This document shows positions 55,661-64,000 of a stretch of DNA of 64,000 nt, piece by piece. The translations under genes were made by a program, and so were the position numbers. The first letter of the stretch is position 1, and the number at the start of each line of letters is the position of its first letter. A model generated the notes under the pieces. It did not search any database and had not been told where the DNA came from. It was given only the letters and a program-made list of their open reading frames with translations. The stretch is from Marinobacter caseinilyticus (lineage in GTDB: Bacteria > Pseudomonadota > Gammaproteobacteria > Pseudomonadales > Oleiphilaceae): contig NZ_WUQJ01000023.1 in assembly GCF_011074955.1 (NCBI RefSeq), positions 92,953 to 156,952 of the forward strand, read 5' to 3'.

Positions 55661-56227
55661 ATGCATATGTCTGAACGGAATAATTCATATGGTCGTGTTC
55701 AAGGTGGCGCTGCAGCGGTGGCGCACCCGAACAACCCACCGCCGTTTGAAGAATGGACTCCGGACCTGATCCGCCAGCAGGTAGAGGCGCTTAAAGGCAT
55801 GCCCGGCGCCATGCTGCCCATACTGCACGCCGTCCAGGATCGCTTCGGCTACATTCCCGAAGCCGCCGTGCCGATTATTGCGGAATCGCTGCGACAGACG
55901 CGAGCCGAAGTGCACGGCATCATCAGTTTTTATCATCACTTCCGCACCCACCCGACGGGCACCCACGTGGTACACGTCTGTCGCGCAGAGGCCTGCCAGG
56001 CCATGGGTGGCCGACAACTGGAAGCGCACATCAAGGCCAGGCTGGGCATCGATTACCACCAGACCAGCCGGGACAACGAATTTACCGTGGAGCCGGTGTA
56101 CTGTCTGGGCAACTGCGCCTGCGCGCCGTCGATCCGCGTCGGTGACGCCATTCATGGCCGCATGACTGCAGACAAGTTCGACCGCCTGGCCGATCAGCTG
56201 ACCACCACCACCCTGGAGCTGAAATGA
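55661..56227 (+). CDS. fdsG: NAD-dependent formate dehydrogenase, gamma subunit (NuoE-like)
   Basis: A 188-residue [2Fe-2S] subunit of cytoplasmic molybdenum formate dehydrogenase. The thioredoxin-like cluster ligands are in VCRAEACQAMGG (about 106) and YCLGNCACAPS (about 147). FGYIPEAAVPIIAESL is the NuoE-type helical region. A second ATG two codons in is an equally good start. The stop overlaps the fdsB start. Confidence 0.94.
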   Translation: MHMSERNNSYGRVQGGAAAVAHPNNPPPFEEWTPDLIRQQVEALKGMPGAMLPILHAVQDRFGYIPEAAVPIIAESLRQTRAEVHGIISFYHHFRTHPTGTHVVHVCRAEACQAMGGRQLEAHIKARLGIDYHQTSRDNEFTVEPVYCLGNCACAPSIRVGDAIHGRMTADKFDRLADQLTTTTLELK

Positions 56228-57762
56228 TGCCAACGACTGTTTACGTGCCCTGTGACACCACCGCGCTGGCCATGGGCGCCGACCAGGTCGCCACCTTGAT
56301 GGCGCGCGAGGCGGCCGACCGCAATCTGGACATCAACATTGTGCGCAATGGCTCGCGCGGTCTGGCGTGGCTGGAACCCATGGTCGAGGTGGACACCCCC
56401 GATGGCCGGGTCGCCTATGGCCCGGTTGAACCCGACACGGTTGCCGGGCTCGCCGATGCCGGCCTGTTTGAAGGCCTGTCATCGCATCCACTGGCACTGG
56501 GCCGGACCGACGACATTCCCTATCTGAAAAAGCAGCAGCGGCTGACTTTTTCCCGGATTGGTATCACGGCGCCGCTGTCACTGGACGACTACCGCGCCCA
56601 CCAAGGATTTTCCGGCCTGGCCAAAGCACTCAAGCGGTCGCCGCAAGCCATCGTGGATGAGGTTAAAAGCTCCGGGCTGCGTGGACGCGGCGGCGCCGCT
56701 TTCCCCACCGGGATCAAGTGGCAAACTGTGCACGACGAGCCAGCAGGCCAGAAGTACGTTGTCTGCAATGCCGACGAGGGCGATTCCGGAACCTTTGCCG
56801 ACCGCCTGGTGATGGAGTGCGACCCGTTTATGCTGATTGAAGGCATGACCATTGCAGGGCTGGCAGTGGGCGCCACTCAGGGCTACGTTTACCTGCGCTC
56901 GGAATACCCGGTCGCCCACCGGATCTTCAAGGCCGCGCTTGAGCGAGCCTACGACGCCGGTTATCTCGGGGACAACATTCTCGGCAGCGGCCAACGGTTT
57001 GACCTGGAAGTGCGGCTGGCGGCCGGTGCCTATATTTGCGGTGAAGAAACCGCTCTGCTCGACAGTCTTGAAGGCAAGCGCGGCATGGTGCGGGCCAAAC
57101 CGCCGCTGCCCGCCATCAAGGGTTTGTTCGGCCAGCCCACCGTCGTCAATAACGTGCTGTCACTGGCGGCCATTCCCTTCATTCTCGATCAGGGTGGCAA
57201 AGCCTATGCGAATTATGGCGTGGGGCGCTCCCGGGGCACCCTGGCCCTGCAACTGGCCGGCAACATAAAACGTGGCGGGCTGGTTGAGCTGGCGTTCGGC
57301 ATTACCCTGCGGGCGCTGATGGAAGACTTTGGCGGCGGCACACACTCGGGCCGACCCTTGAAGGCGGTTCAGGTAGGCGGCCCGCTGGGCGCCTACCTGC
57401 CGGAAAGTCAGTGGGACTCGCCGATGGACTATGAAGCGTTTGCCGCCTTTGGCGGCGTGGTAGGTCATGGCGGTGTGGTGATGTTCGACGACACCGTGGA
57501 CATGGGCGAACAGGCCCGGTTCGCCATGGAGTTCTGCACCGTCGAATCCTGTGGCAAATGCACGCCGTGCCGAATTGGCGCCGTGCGAGGGGTTGAAGTG
57601 ATTGACCGGATTCGCGCCGGTGACAACCGTGAGGCCAATCTCGAACTGCTGACCGAGCTGTGCGAGACCATGGTGGACGGTTCCCTGTGCGCCATGGGCG
57701 GCATGACGCCCTTCCCCGTGCAGAGCGTAATGAAGCATTTTCCCGATGACCTGGGTGCCTGA
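56224..57762 (+). CDS. fdsB: NAD-dependent formate dehydrogenase, beta subunit (NuoF-like)
   Basis: A 512-residue FMN and NAD-binding subunit. After a thioredoxin-like N-terminal part (about 1-110) come the glycine-rich NADH loop GLRGRGGAAFPTGIKW, the FMN loop NADEGDSGTFADR and GAYICGEETALLDSLEGKRG. The [4Fe-4S] motif ESCGKCTPCRIG is at about 440. It passes electrons from the alpha subunit to NAD. Confidence 0.96.
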   Translation: MMPTTVYVPCDTTALAMGADQVATLMAREAADRNLDINIVRNGSRGLAWLEPMVEVDTPDGRVAYGPVEPDTVAGLADAGLFEGLSSHPLALGRTDDIPYLKKQQRLTFSRIGITAPLSLDDYRAHQGFSGLAKALKRSPQAIVDEVKSSGLRGRGGAAFPTGIKWQTVHDEPAGQKYVVCNADEGDSGTFADRLVMECDPFMLIEGMTIAGLAVGATQGYVYLRSEYPVAHRIFKAALERAYDAGYLGDNILGSGQRFDLEVRLAAGAYICGEETALLDSLEGKRGMVRAKPPLPAIKGLFGQPTVVNNVLSLAAIPFILDQGGKAYANYGVGRSRGTLALQLAGNIKRGGLVELAFGITLRALMEDFGGGTHSGRPLKAVQVGGPLGAYLPESQWDSPMDYEAFAAFGGVVGHGGVVMFDDTVDMGEQARFAMEFCTVESCGKCTPCRIGAVRGVEVIDRIRAGDNREANLELLTELCETMVDGSLCAMGGMTPFPVQSVMKHFPDDLGA

Positions 57763-57788
57763 CAGGCCGGATAACGAGGACACGCACC

Positions 57789-60677
57789 ATGTTGAACTAT
57801 TTCGACCCTGCGACCGAAGGCCTTAACCCAAACCGGGACTACGGCACCCCCGCCCAGCTATCCGAAACCCTGGTCGCGCTCAGCATTGACGGCGTCGACA
57901 TCCGTGTGCCGGAAGGCACCTCGGTGCTGCGCGCCGCCGCGTTGGCCGGCATCAATATTCCCAAGCTGTGCGCCTCCGACAATCTGGAAGCCTTTGGTTC
58001 CTGCCGGTTGTGTGCGGTGGAGGTCGAGGGTCGCCGCGGCTACCCGGCGTCGTGCACCACCCCGGTCGCCGAAGGCATGACTGTGACCACCCAGAACAAC
58101 AAACTGGGCAAGTTGCGTCGCAACATCATGGAACTCTATATCTCGGACCACCCCCTGGATTGTCTGACCTGCCCCGCCAACGGCAATTGCGAGCTGCAGG
58201 ACGTGGCGGGGGCAGTTGGCCTGCGGGAGGTGCGCTACGGCTTTGATGGTGAAAATCACCTCGACGCCGAAACCGACGACTCGAATCCCTATTTCAGCTT
58301 CGACCCCAGCAAATGCATTGTCTGTTCACGCTGTGTCCGTGCCTGTGAAGAAGTTCAGGGTACCTTTGCGCTGACCATCGATGGCCGGGGGTTTGACTCC
58401 AAGGTGTCGGCAAGTCAGAACGAAAACTTCATGGACTCCGAATGCGTCTCCTGTGGTGCCTGTGTTCAGGCCTGCCCGACCTCCACACTGATGGAAAAGA
58501 GCGTCATCGAGGTCGGCCAACCCGAGCACAGCGTGGTGACCACCTGCGCCTATTGTGGCGTTGGCTGTTCGTTCAAGGCCGAAATGAAAGGCAATGAGCT
58601 GGTGCGCATGGTGCCCTATAAAGGCGGCGACGCGAACCACGGTCACTCCTGTGTGAAGGGCCGCTTTGCATTCGGTTACGCGACCCACAAAGACCGCATC
58701 AAAGAACCCATGATCCGGCACACCATCGACGAGCCCTGGCGTGCCGTGAGCTGGGACGAAGCCCTTGGCTTTGCCGCCAGCCGCCTGAAAGCGATTCAGG
58801 CGCAGCACGGTCGTGAGAGCATTGGCGGCATCACATCGTCTCGCTGCACCAACGAAGAAACCTACCTGGTGCAGAAGCTGATTCGGGCAGCGTTCGGCAA
58901 CAACAACACCGACACCTGTGCCCGCGTCTGCCATTCGCCGACCGGTTACGGCCTCAAGACCACCATGGGCGAGTCCGCCGGCACCCAGACCTTCGATTCG
59001 GTGATGATGTCCGACACCATTCTGGTCATTGGCGCCAACCCGACGGACGCGCACCCGGTGTTTGCCTCGCAGATGCGCAAGCGTCTGCGACAAGGCGCCA
59101 AACTGATCGTGGCGGACCCCCGCTACATTGACCTGCTAAAAACACCCCACGGTGGCGAAGGCATTCACCTGCCACTGCGCCCCGGCACCAACGTGGCGCT
59201 GATCAATTCCCTGGCCCACGTCGTTGTCACTGAAGGCCTGGAAGACCAGGAGTTTATTGAGAGCCGCTGTGAACCCAAGGCCTACACTGACTGGCGCAAC
59301 TTTATCAGCGAAGACCGCAATTCACCGGAAACTCTGGAAATGATCACCGGGGTGGCGGCGGCCGACGTTCGTCGGGCGGCTCGAGCCTATGCCCGAGCCG
59401 GCAATGGCGCGATCTATTACGGCCTGGGCGTGACCGAACACAGCCAGGGCTCCACCATGGTGATGGGCATTGCCAACCTGGCCATGGCGACCGGCAACAT
59501 CGGTCGCGAAGGGGTGGGTGTCAACCCGCTACGGGGCCAGAACAACGTTCAGGGTTCCTGCGACATGGGGTCCTTCCCCCACGAATTGCCGGGGTACCAG
59601 CACATCGCCGACGATCTCGTCCGCGGCCGTTTTGAAGCGGTCTGGGGCGTGACGCTCGACAACGAGCCCGGCCTGCGCATTCCCAATATGTTCGATGCGG
59701 CCATTGCCGGTACCTTCAAGGCCATGTACGTGCAAGGTGAGGACATCGCCCAGTCGGACCCCAACACCCACCATGTGGAATCGGCGCTGAAGGCACTGGA
59801 CTGTCTGATCGTGCAGGATATTTTCCTGAACGAAACCGCCAAGTTCGCCCACGTGCTGCTGCCGGGCTCCACCTTCCTTGAGAAAAACGGCACGTTCACC
59901 AACGCCGAGAGACGGATCAACCGGGTCCGCAAAGTGATGCCTGCGGTGGCGGGCCTGGAAGACTGGGAAGTCACCTGCGCCCTGTCCAACGCCCTGGGCT
60001 ACCCGATGCATTACAACCACCCGTCTGAGATCATGGACGAGATCGCCCAACTGACCCCAACCTTTACCGGCGTCAGCTACGACAAACTGGAACAACAGGG
60101 CAGCATCCAGTGGCCCTGTAACGGCGACCACCCGGACGGCACGCCGACCATGCACACGCTGGACTTCCCGATCGGCAAAGGCCACTTCGCGATCACCGAG
60201 TACCTGGCGACCGAGGAGCGCACCAATCGCCGTTTCCCGCTGCTACTGACTACCGGGCGCATCCTGAGCCAATACAACGTCGGCGCCCAGACCCGCCGGA
60301 CCGATAACCGCCAATGGCACCAGGAAGACCTGCTTGAGATCCACCCCAGCGACGCCGAATTGCGCGGCGTGCATGACGGAGACTGGGTCGGCATCTCCAG
60401 TCGCGTGGGCCAGACCGTGCTGCGGGCAAAACTCAGCGATCGCATGTTACCGGGAGTTGTGTACACGACCTTCCACCACCCCGGCAGTGGCGCCAACATC
60501 ATCACCACCGAAAATTCCGACTGGGCAACCAACTGTCCGGAGTACAAAGTAACGGCAGTGCAAGCGGAGAAAGTGTCCCAGCCTTCACAGTGGCAGCAGC
60601 AATTCCGCGACTTCGACAAACGCCAGAAGGAATACCTTGAGCAGGCAGACCAAGATGCAACCACCGCGCTCAAGTGA
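57789..60677 (+). CDS. fdsA: NAD-dependent formate dehydrogenase, catalytic alpha subunit
   Basis: A 962-residue molybdopterin enzyme oxidising formate to CO2. The NuoG-like N terminus has a [2Fe-2S] set (LCASDNLEAFGSCRLC), a His-Cys3 cluster (HPLDCLTCPANGNC) and two ferredoxin clusters (CIVCSRCVRAC, CVSCGACVQACP). A further [4Fe-4S] site (CAYCGVGC) opens the bis-MGD domain. The molybdenum ligand is a cysteine in ARVCHSPTGYG (about 381), not selenocysteine. The length matches characterised FdsA proteins. It overlaps fdhD by 41 bases. Confidence 0.97.
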   Translation: MLNYFDPATEGLNPNRDYGTPAQLSETLVALSIDGVDIRVPEGTSVLRAAALAGINIPKLCASDNLEAFGSCRLCAVEVEGRRGYPASCTTPVAEGMTVTTQNNKLGKLRRNIMELYISDHPLDCLTCPANGNCELQDVAGAVGLREVRYGFDGENHLDAETDDSNPYFSFDPSKCIVCSRCVRACEEVQGTFALTIDGRGFDSKVSASQNENFMDSECVSCGACVQACPTSTLMEKSVIEVGQPEHSVVTTCAYCGVGCSFKAEMKGNELVRMVPYKGGDANHGHSCVKGRFAFGYATHKDRIKEPMIRHTIDEPWRAVSWDEALGFAASRLKAIQAQHGRESIGGITSSRCTNEETYLVQKLIRAAFGNNNTDTCARVCHSPTGYGLKTTMGESAGTQTFDSVMMSDTILVIGANPTDAHPVFASQMRKRLRQGAKLIVADPRYIDLLKTPHGGEGIHLPLRPGTNVALINSLAHVVVTEGLEDQEFIESRCEPKAYTDWRNFISEDRNSPETLEMITGVAAADVRRAARAYARAGNGAIYYGLGVTEHSQGSTMVMGIANLAMATGNIGREGVGVNPLRGQNNVQGSCDMGSFPHELPGYQHIADDLVRGRFEAVWGVTLDNEPGLRIPNMFDAAIAGTFKAMYVQGEDIAQSDPNTHHVESALKALDCLIVQDIFLNETAKFAHVLLPGSTFLEKNGTFTNAERRINRVRKVMPAVAGLEDWEVTCALSNALGYPMHYNHPSEIMDEIAQLTPTFTGVSYDKLEQQGSIQWPCNGDHPDGTPTMHTLDFPIGKGHFAITEYLATEERTNRRFPLLLTTGRILSQYNVGAQTRRTDNRQWHQEDLLEIHPSDAELRGVHDGDWVGISSRVGQTVLRAKLSDRMLPGVVYTTFHHPGSGANIITTENSDWATNCPEYKVTAVQAEKVSQPSQWQQQFRDFDKRQKEYLEQADQDATTALK

Positions 60678-61533
60678 CCCGGACGCGGCGAGCGCCGACG
60701 CCCGGGAGCCACCCCCGCCGTTGACCCACACCCGTGTCGATGTACGCGGGCCGGAGCAGGGTGGCGTCAGCGCGGACGTCGTTGCCGAAGAAATTCCGGT
60801 GGCCATGGTCTACAACGGTGTTTCCCATGCGGTGATGATGGCCACTCCAGCAAACCTGGAGGACTTTGCCCTGGGGTTCAGCCTCACCGAAACTATCCTG
60901 CAGCGCCCCGGGGAACTCTTTGACCTGCAGTTGGACGTTGGCCCGGATGGCGTGTCCATTGAGATGCGCATCGCCAACGAGCGGCTGTTCCGCCTCAAAG
61001 CGCAGCGGCGCAACATGGCTGGGCGCACCGGCTGCGGCCTGTGCGGCACCGAATCCCTGGCCCATGCGATCCGCCCAGTCCCCAGGGTTGGCCCGCACCC
61101 GGTCATTCCGGACGTCGCGATTCAGCGTGCGGTGGAAGACCTCAAAGCTTACCAGCCTCTGCAGGCAGAAACCGGCGCAACCCATGCCGCCGCCTGGTGT
61201 GACGTGGATGGCCAGATTGTCGCGGTACGGGAAGACATCGGGCGTCACAATGCGCTCGACAAGCTGATTGGCCACCGGTTGCGGTCGGGTAACGATTTTG
61301 ACTGTGGTTTCGCACTGATTTCCAGCCGGGCCAGCTTTGAGATGGTGCAAAAGGCGGCTGCGGTGGGCATTGGTTGCCTGGTCGCCGTCTCTGCCCCCAC
61401 GGGGCTGGCCATACGCGAAGCCGGGAAAGCAGGCATCACCCTGATCGGCTTCGCCCGTCCGGGTCGCCATGTGATTTACCACGCAGGCCATCAGTCTGAT
61501 GCAACAAACACTGCCCGGGAGGGCCGCCCGTGA
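60637..61533 (+). CDS. fdhD: Formate dehydrogenase sulfurtransferase FdhD (FdsC)
   Basis: A 298-residue accessory protein that delivers sulfur to the molybdenum cofactor before insertion into FdsA. The conserved cysteine pair is in TGCGLCGTES (about 133), and REDIGRHNALDKLIG is the cofactor-binding segment. The long proline-rich N terminus (about 35 residues) overlaps the end of fdsA, so a slightly later start cannot be ruled out. The stop overlaps the fdsD start as GTGA. Confidence 0.94.
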   Translation: MSRQTKMQPPRSSDPDAASADAREPPPPLTHTRVDVRGPEQGGVSADVVAEEIPVAMVYNGVSHAVMMATPANLEDFALGFSLTETILQRPGELFDLQLDVGPDGVSIEMRIANERLFRLKAQRRNMAGRTGCGLCGTESLAHAIRPVPRVGPHPVIPDVAIQRAVEDLKAYQPLQAETGATHAAAWCDVDGQIVAVREDIGRHNALDKLIGHRLRSGNDFDCGFALISSRASFEMVQKAAAVGIGCLVAVSAPTGLAIREAGKAGITLIGFARPGRHVIYHAGHQSDATNTAREGRP

Positions 61534-61757
61534 GTGACCAGCAATTACAGAACCTGATCAACATGATTAACCAGATTGGCGCCAACAACTTACACCATGA
61601 TGACGAACACGATGCGGCGGAAATGGTCGCCGGACACCTGAAGAAATTCTGGGCCCGCAGTATGAAGGCGCAGCTTATCAGCTATGCCGACAGCGACGGC
61701 GCGCAGCTATCCCCCGTCTCCAGACTTGCCGTCGAACGATTGAAGCAGAAGCGCTGA
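61530..61757 (+). CDS. fdsD: NAD-dependent formate dehydrogenase, delta subunit
   Basis: A 75-residue small subunit, easily missed. MINQIGANNLHHDDEHDAAEMVAGHLKKFWARSMK is the characteristic FdsD sequence (helix, acidic linker, then HLxxFWxxxM). It starts with GTG overlapping the fdhD stop. It completes the order fdsG-B-A-C-D. It stabilises the complex in relatives. Confidence 0.93.
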   Translation: MSDQQLQNLINMINQIGANNLHHDDEHDAAEMVAGHLKKFWARSMKAQLISYADSDGAQLSPVSRLAVERLKQKR

Positions 61758-61800
61758 GCCAGGCCCCTGTGCTCGCACATGTGGAGCGGCCACAGGGTAC

Positions 61801-62022
61801 TCAGCCCTGCGGTTTGTCCTGCGCCTGTTGATCCTTTTCCCGTTTGTTGTCCCGGGCGGCAAACCCCCAACCCACCGCTGCCAGCAGCATTAAACCCGTG
61901 ATAATGGGAGACACCTCCCCCAGGGTCACTAACGCTGCAAATACCGAGCTGACAGACCCTACCGTGGCAAGCTTCCATGAAATATTGTTGGTCGCGGCTT
62001 TATTCTCTGATGATGCACTCAT
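61801..62022 (-). CDS. Small two-segment membrane protein
   Basis: A 73-residue protein. After a polar start (MSASSENKAATNN) come two hydrophobic segments (about 21-36 and 39-54) and a charged tail (RDNKREKDQQAQDKPQG). No family recognised. A longer frame upstream reads as antisense-like sequence over the neighbouring gene, so the internal ATG is used. It is 61 bases after the next membrane protein gene on the same strand and may be co-transcribed. Confidence 0.6.
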   Translation of the reverse strand: MSASSENKAATNNISWKLATVGSVSSVFAALVTLGEVSPIITGLMLLAAVGWGFAARDNKREKDQQAQDKPQG

Positions 62023-62083
62023 GGCTCTGTGTTCCTGTCGGATTGATCGAACAATGGATAGATGACGGATAGGCCGAACCAGT

Positions 62084-62764
62084 CTACCCCACCCAGAGCC
62101 GCGCCTGAAACCGGCTTTGCTTCCATAACAGCGCCACCCAGAGAGCGTGGGCGTTGACCAGCACCGCCAGCACCCACTCAAAGCCATCGTCCATGCGCTG
62201 ATAGTGACCGGGGGCGATCACACTCACCAGCACCGACAGCAATCCCACGGTCAGCGTCACCAGACACAGCCCGAGCAATCGGCGGCCCGCCCTGCCCCAA
62301 ACCTGATGATTCAGTAAAGCGCCGGTCAGCAGTAACTGATTGATAAACGTCAGGCTAAAATACATTGTCACACCAGTACGGCGCACCTGTGCGAAGCCCT
62401 CCCCGCCATGCCCCAGGGTCAATACATAGGCGGCCAGGGCCAGCCCGGTCACCAGCCCAAGCCACGGCACCCACGGTATTCCCCGGTTCCGGCAACCAAG
62501 CTGTTCTAACCAACGCGCATTCAGACACCAGAACATCACCCCAAGCAATGCCTCGGGTAGCATGGCGCCCTTAAAGATAAAATAAGCCGTGCCGTGCCGG
62601 CCGGTTCTGCTGATACTGGTACAGCTCTCCCAGTAGGGAATGCAGGCCGCAACATGGCCTTCAAGTATGGACACCAGAAACGTCAGATGAATGGTCAACA
62701 GAGGGATTACTGCAGTGATCAGTGCCAGCCACCAGAGCTGAACACCGCCCAGCTTTACGCTCAT
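62084..62764 (-). CDS. Six-segment membrane protein, possibly Frag1/DRAM/Sfk1-like
   Basis: A 226-residue inner-membrane protein with six likely membrane segments. The first external loop has CIPYWESCTSISRTGRHGTAYFIFKGAMLPEALL, reminiscent of the YxSxxGR loop of the Frag1/DRAM/Sfk1 group; this is tentative. The start before SVKLGGVQLWW was chosen for AAGG upstream. Function unknown. Confidence 0.65.
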   Translation of the reverse strand: MSVKLGGVQLWWLALITAVIPLLTIHLTFLVSILEGHVAACIPYWESCTSISRTGRHGTAYFIFKGAMLPEALLGVMFWCLNARWLEQLGCRNRGIPWVPWLGLVTGLALAAYVLTLGHGGEGFAQVRRTGVTMYFSLTFINQLLLTGALLNHQVWGRAGRRLLGLCLVTLTVGLLSVLVSVIAPGHYQRMDDGFEWVLAVLVNAHALWVALLWKQSRFQARLWVG

Positions 62765-63018
62765 GATGCACCTTCCCCCACCCTCGCGGTTGGACAAACC
62801 TTTTCGTTTGCCTGTCGTGTTTGTGCCCTATTTTGCAATCAATCCAGACGCCGTAAAACCTCCGCCCTTTCCCTAGCCCACAATCGGGCTCAATCCTATC
62901 GCCAGCTCGTCCCATAACCCGTTAAATAGAATCGTAAAAGGAGGCTGGGCTTCTGTCGGAACTCTTGTCAGGACTCTGACGTCAGAAGCCTGAATGATTA
63001 CGTTAAGGAGGCTCAACC

Positions 63019-63489
63019 ATGGCACTTTTTCCCATCAAACGTCCTTCGGCCGGCGATCTTGGCCAATGGGATCCGTTTACAGAACTGTCTCGCCTGAATG
63101 AAAGAATGTCGCAAATGATGGATTTCTGGCGCAACGGTGAAAAAACAGGAACCTTGGCACGCTGGTTTCCAGCATTGGACGTCATCGAGAACGAGAAAAA
63201 CCTGATTCTCAAACTGGATACCCCGGGACTCGAAAGCAAAGACATCAAGGTCGAAGTCAACGAAGGTCAGCTTACAATCAGCGGAGAAAGAAAGCAGGAG
63301 AAAGAGGAAAAGAACGAAGAGTTTACCCACATCGAACGCAGTTACGGTTCCTTTATGCGGGTATTGCCGCTGCCTGATTACGTTAATTTCGACAGCATCG
63401 ATGCGGAGTGCAAGCAGGGCGTATTAACGGTCAAAATGGACAAGATTCCGGGCCGGAAAAAAGAAGTGAAATCGATCCCGGTGCATTAA
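63019..63489 (+). CDS. Small heat shock protein, Hsp20/alpha-crystallin family
   Basis: A 156-residue holdase chaperone. The alpha-crystallin domain (about 50-145) begins WFPALDVIENEKNLILKLDTPG and has the GQLTISGERK strand and IERSYGSFMRVLPLP. GVLTVKM is a conserved C-terminal strand, and the tail KSIPVH is an IxI/V-like anchor. AAGGAGG gives a strong start. It is likely stress-induced, but I see no confident heat-shock promoter. Confidence 0.95.
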   Translation: MALFPIKRPSAGDLGQWDPFTELSRLNERMSQMMDFWRNGEKTGTLARWFPALDVIENEKNLILKLDTPGLESKDIKVEVNEGQLTISGERKQEKEEKNEEFTHIERSYGSFMRVLPLPDYVNFDSIDAECKQGVLTVKMDKIPGRKKEVKSIPVH

Positions 63490-63541
63490 AAACCGATGAA
63501 TTGCCTGCGGGTGTTCGACGTATGAGCACTCGCAGTCATCT

Positions 63542-64000
63542 TCAACGATCATTTTTCCTTGGCGAGTCTGACAGCATTGCCCATTCCACGGCGCGCTGAA
63601 TCAATTTTGCATTGTTACGCAAACCCAACTTGCTTTTTATATGCTCACGGTGAGAGTCAATGGTTTTATAGCTCAGGTAGAGCTTATCGGCGATTTCCCG
63701 GGACGAAAGGCCGTGACCAAGAAAACCAAACACTTCAAGCTCTCGATCCGACAATACGTCCTCCGGACGATCGTCGTGACCATTGGTGCTGAACTGCCGG
63801 TTCAGTATGTAGGCCGACACGGACTTGTCGAGGTAAACATCCCCATTCAACACCTCACTCAGGGCGGTAAGGACTTTGTCAGCAGCTTGCTCTTTGTTGA
63901 TGTACCCGTTGGCGCCCGCGCGCAGGGCACGCTCGGCGAAAACCATGTCATCGTGCATGGAAACCACCAGCAGTTTGGCCCGACAGCCTTCATGGCGCAG
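63542..64000 (-). CDS. NarL/FixJ-type response regulator, C-terminal part (runs off the window)
   Basis: The visible 152 residues contain the end of a receiver domain (LLVVSMHDDMVFAERALRAGANGYINKEQAAD; the lysine switch residue is in the NKE context) and a LuxR-type helix-turn-helix (LSDRELEVFGFLGHGLSSREIADKLYLSYKTIDSHREHIKSKLG). The N terminus, with the phospho-acceptor aspartate, lies beyond base 64000. It converges on the Hsp20 gene. Partner kinase not visible. Confidence 0.93.
   Translation of the reverse strand: MRHEGCRAKLLVVSMHDDMVFAERALRAGANGYINKEQAADKVLTALSEVLNGDVYLDKSVSAYILNRQFSTNGHDDRPEDVLSDRELEVFGFLGHGLSSREIADKLYLSYKTIDSHREHIKSKLGLRNNAKLIQRAVEWAMLSDSPRKNDR

Noticed and set aside
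61765-61797. CCCTGTG / CACAGGG inverted repeat between fdsD and the small membrane protein gene
   Set aside because: Seven-base arms with a 19-base loop and no T-tract; could be chance.
62995-63010. ATTACGTTAAGG before the Hsp20 gene as a LiuR site
   Set aside because: Only one half of the palindrome is present and it merges into the ribosome-binding site.

Overview
The window is chromosomal DNA of a moderately GC-rich Gram-negative bacterium. Outer-membrane porin, lipoprotein and PEP-CTERM signals, a LiuR-type leucine catabolic operon and an FdsGBACD formate dehydrogenase all point to a gammaproteobacterium. A marine heterotroph of the Marinobacter type is my best guess, by gene-content resemblance only. 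I found no rRNA, tRNA, CRISPR array or intact insertion sequence. Almost all sequence is in tight operons with overlapping start and stop codons.

Layout. (1) 12-3911 (+): end of a branched-chain-type ABC transporter operon followed by an alcohol dehydrogenase, an aldehyde dehydrogenase and a thioesterase. (2) 13974-4035 (-): a LysR regulator, then a seven-gene operon with a complete peptide-type ABC importer, two alpha/beta hydrolases and a fumarase/adenylosuccinate-lyase superfamily enzyme. A porin gene is divergent from the LysR gene. The same 15-bp dyad (ATGCA-N5-YGCAT) lies before both the porin/LysR pair and the importer operon. (3) 15758-25397 (+): liuR and the leucine/isovalerate operon liuABCDE, with an AhpD-like protein and an acyl-CoA ligase. 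(4) 25398-38345: accessory and housekeeping genes. These include intergenic repeats, a glutathione peroxidase, a FAN1-like nuclease with a nuclease-helicase, a FAD oxidase, NnrU, NADAR, a PEP-CTERM protein, a CDF transporter, and a gene-poor stretch with integron attC-like sites. (5) 38346-54032: two acyl-CoA ligases, a complete Liv-type ABC importer, a thioesterase/hydrolase pair, and the branched-chain 2-oxoacid dehydrogenase genes followed at once by a Hanks-type protein kinase. (6) 54033-61757: a decayed OFA-family transporter, a ModE-like regulator and the molybdenum NAD-dependent formate dehydrogenase operon. (7) 61801-64000: two small membrane protein genes, an Hsp20 chaperone and the 3' part of a NarL-type response regulator.

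How it works together. Sections 3 and 5 appear to form one LiuR regulon. Near-identical palindromes built on TTTACGTAAA or TTACGTTAACGTAA lie before liuR, before the Liv importer operon, and twice between the acyl-CoA ligase and the 2-oxoacid dehydrogenase operon. Together these genes would take up branched-chain substrates, make acyl-CoA esters by oxidative decarboxylation or ligation, and run the leucine branch to acetyl-CoA and acetoacetate. The least expected element is the kinase nine bases after the E2 gene. It could control the dehydrogenase complex by phosphorylation, in analogy with the unrelated mitochondrial system.
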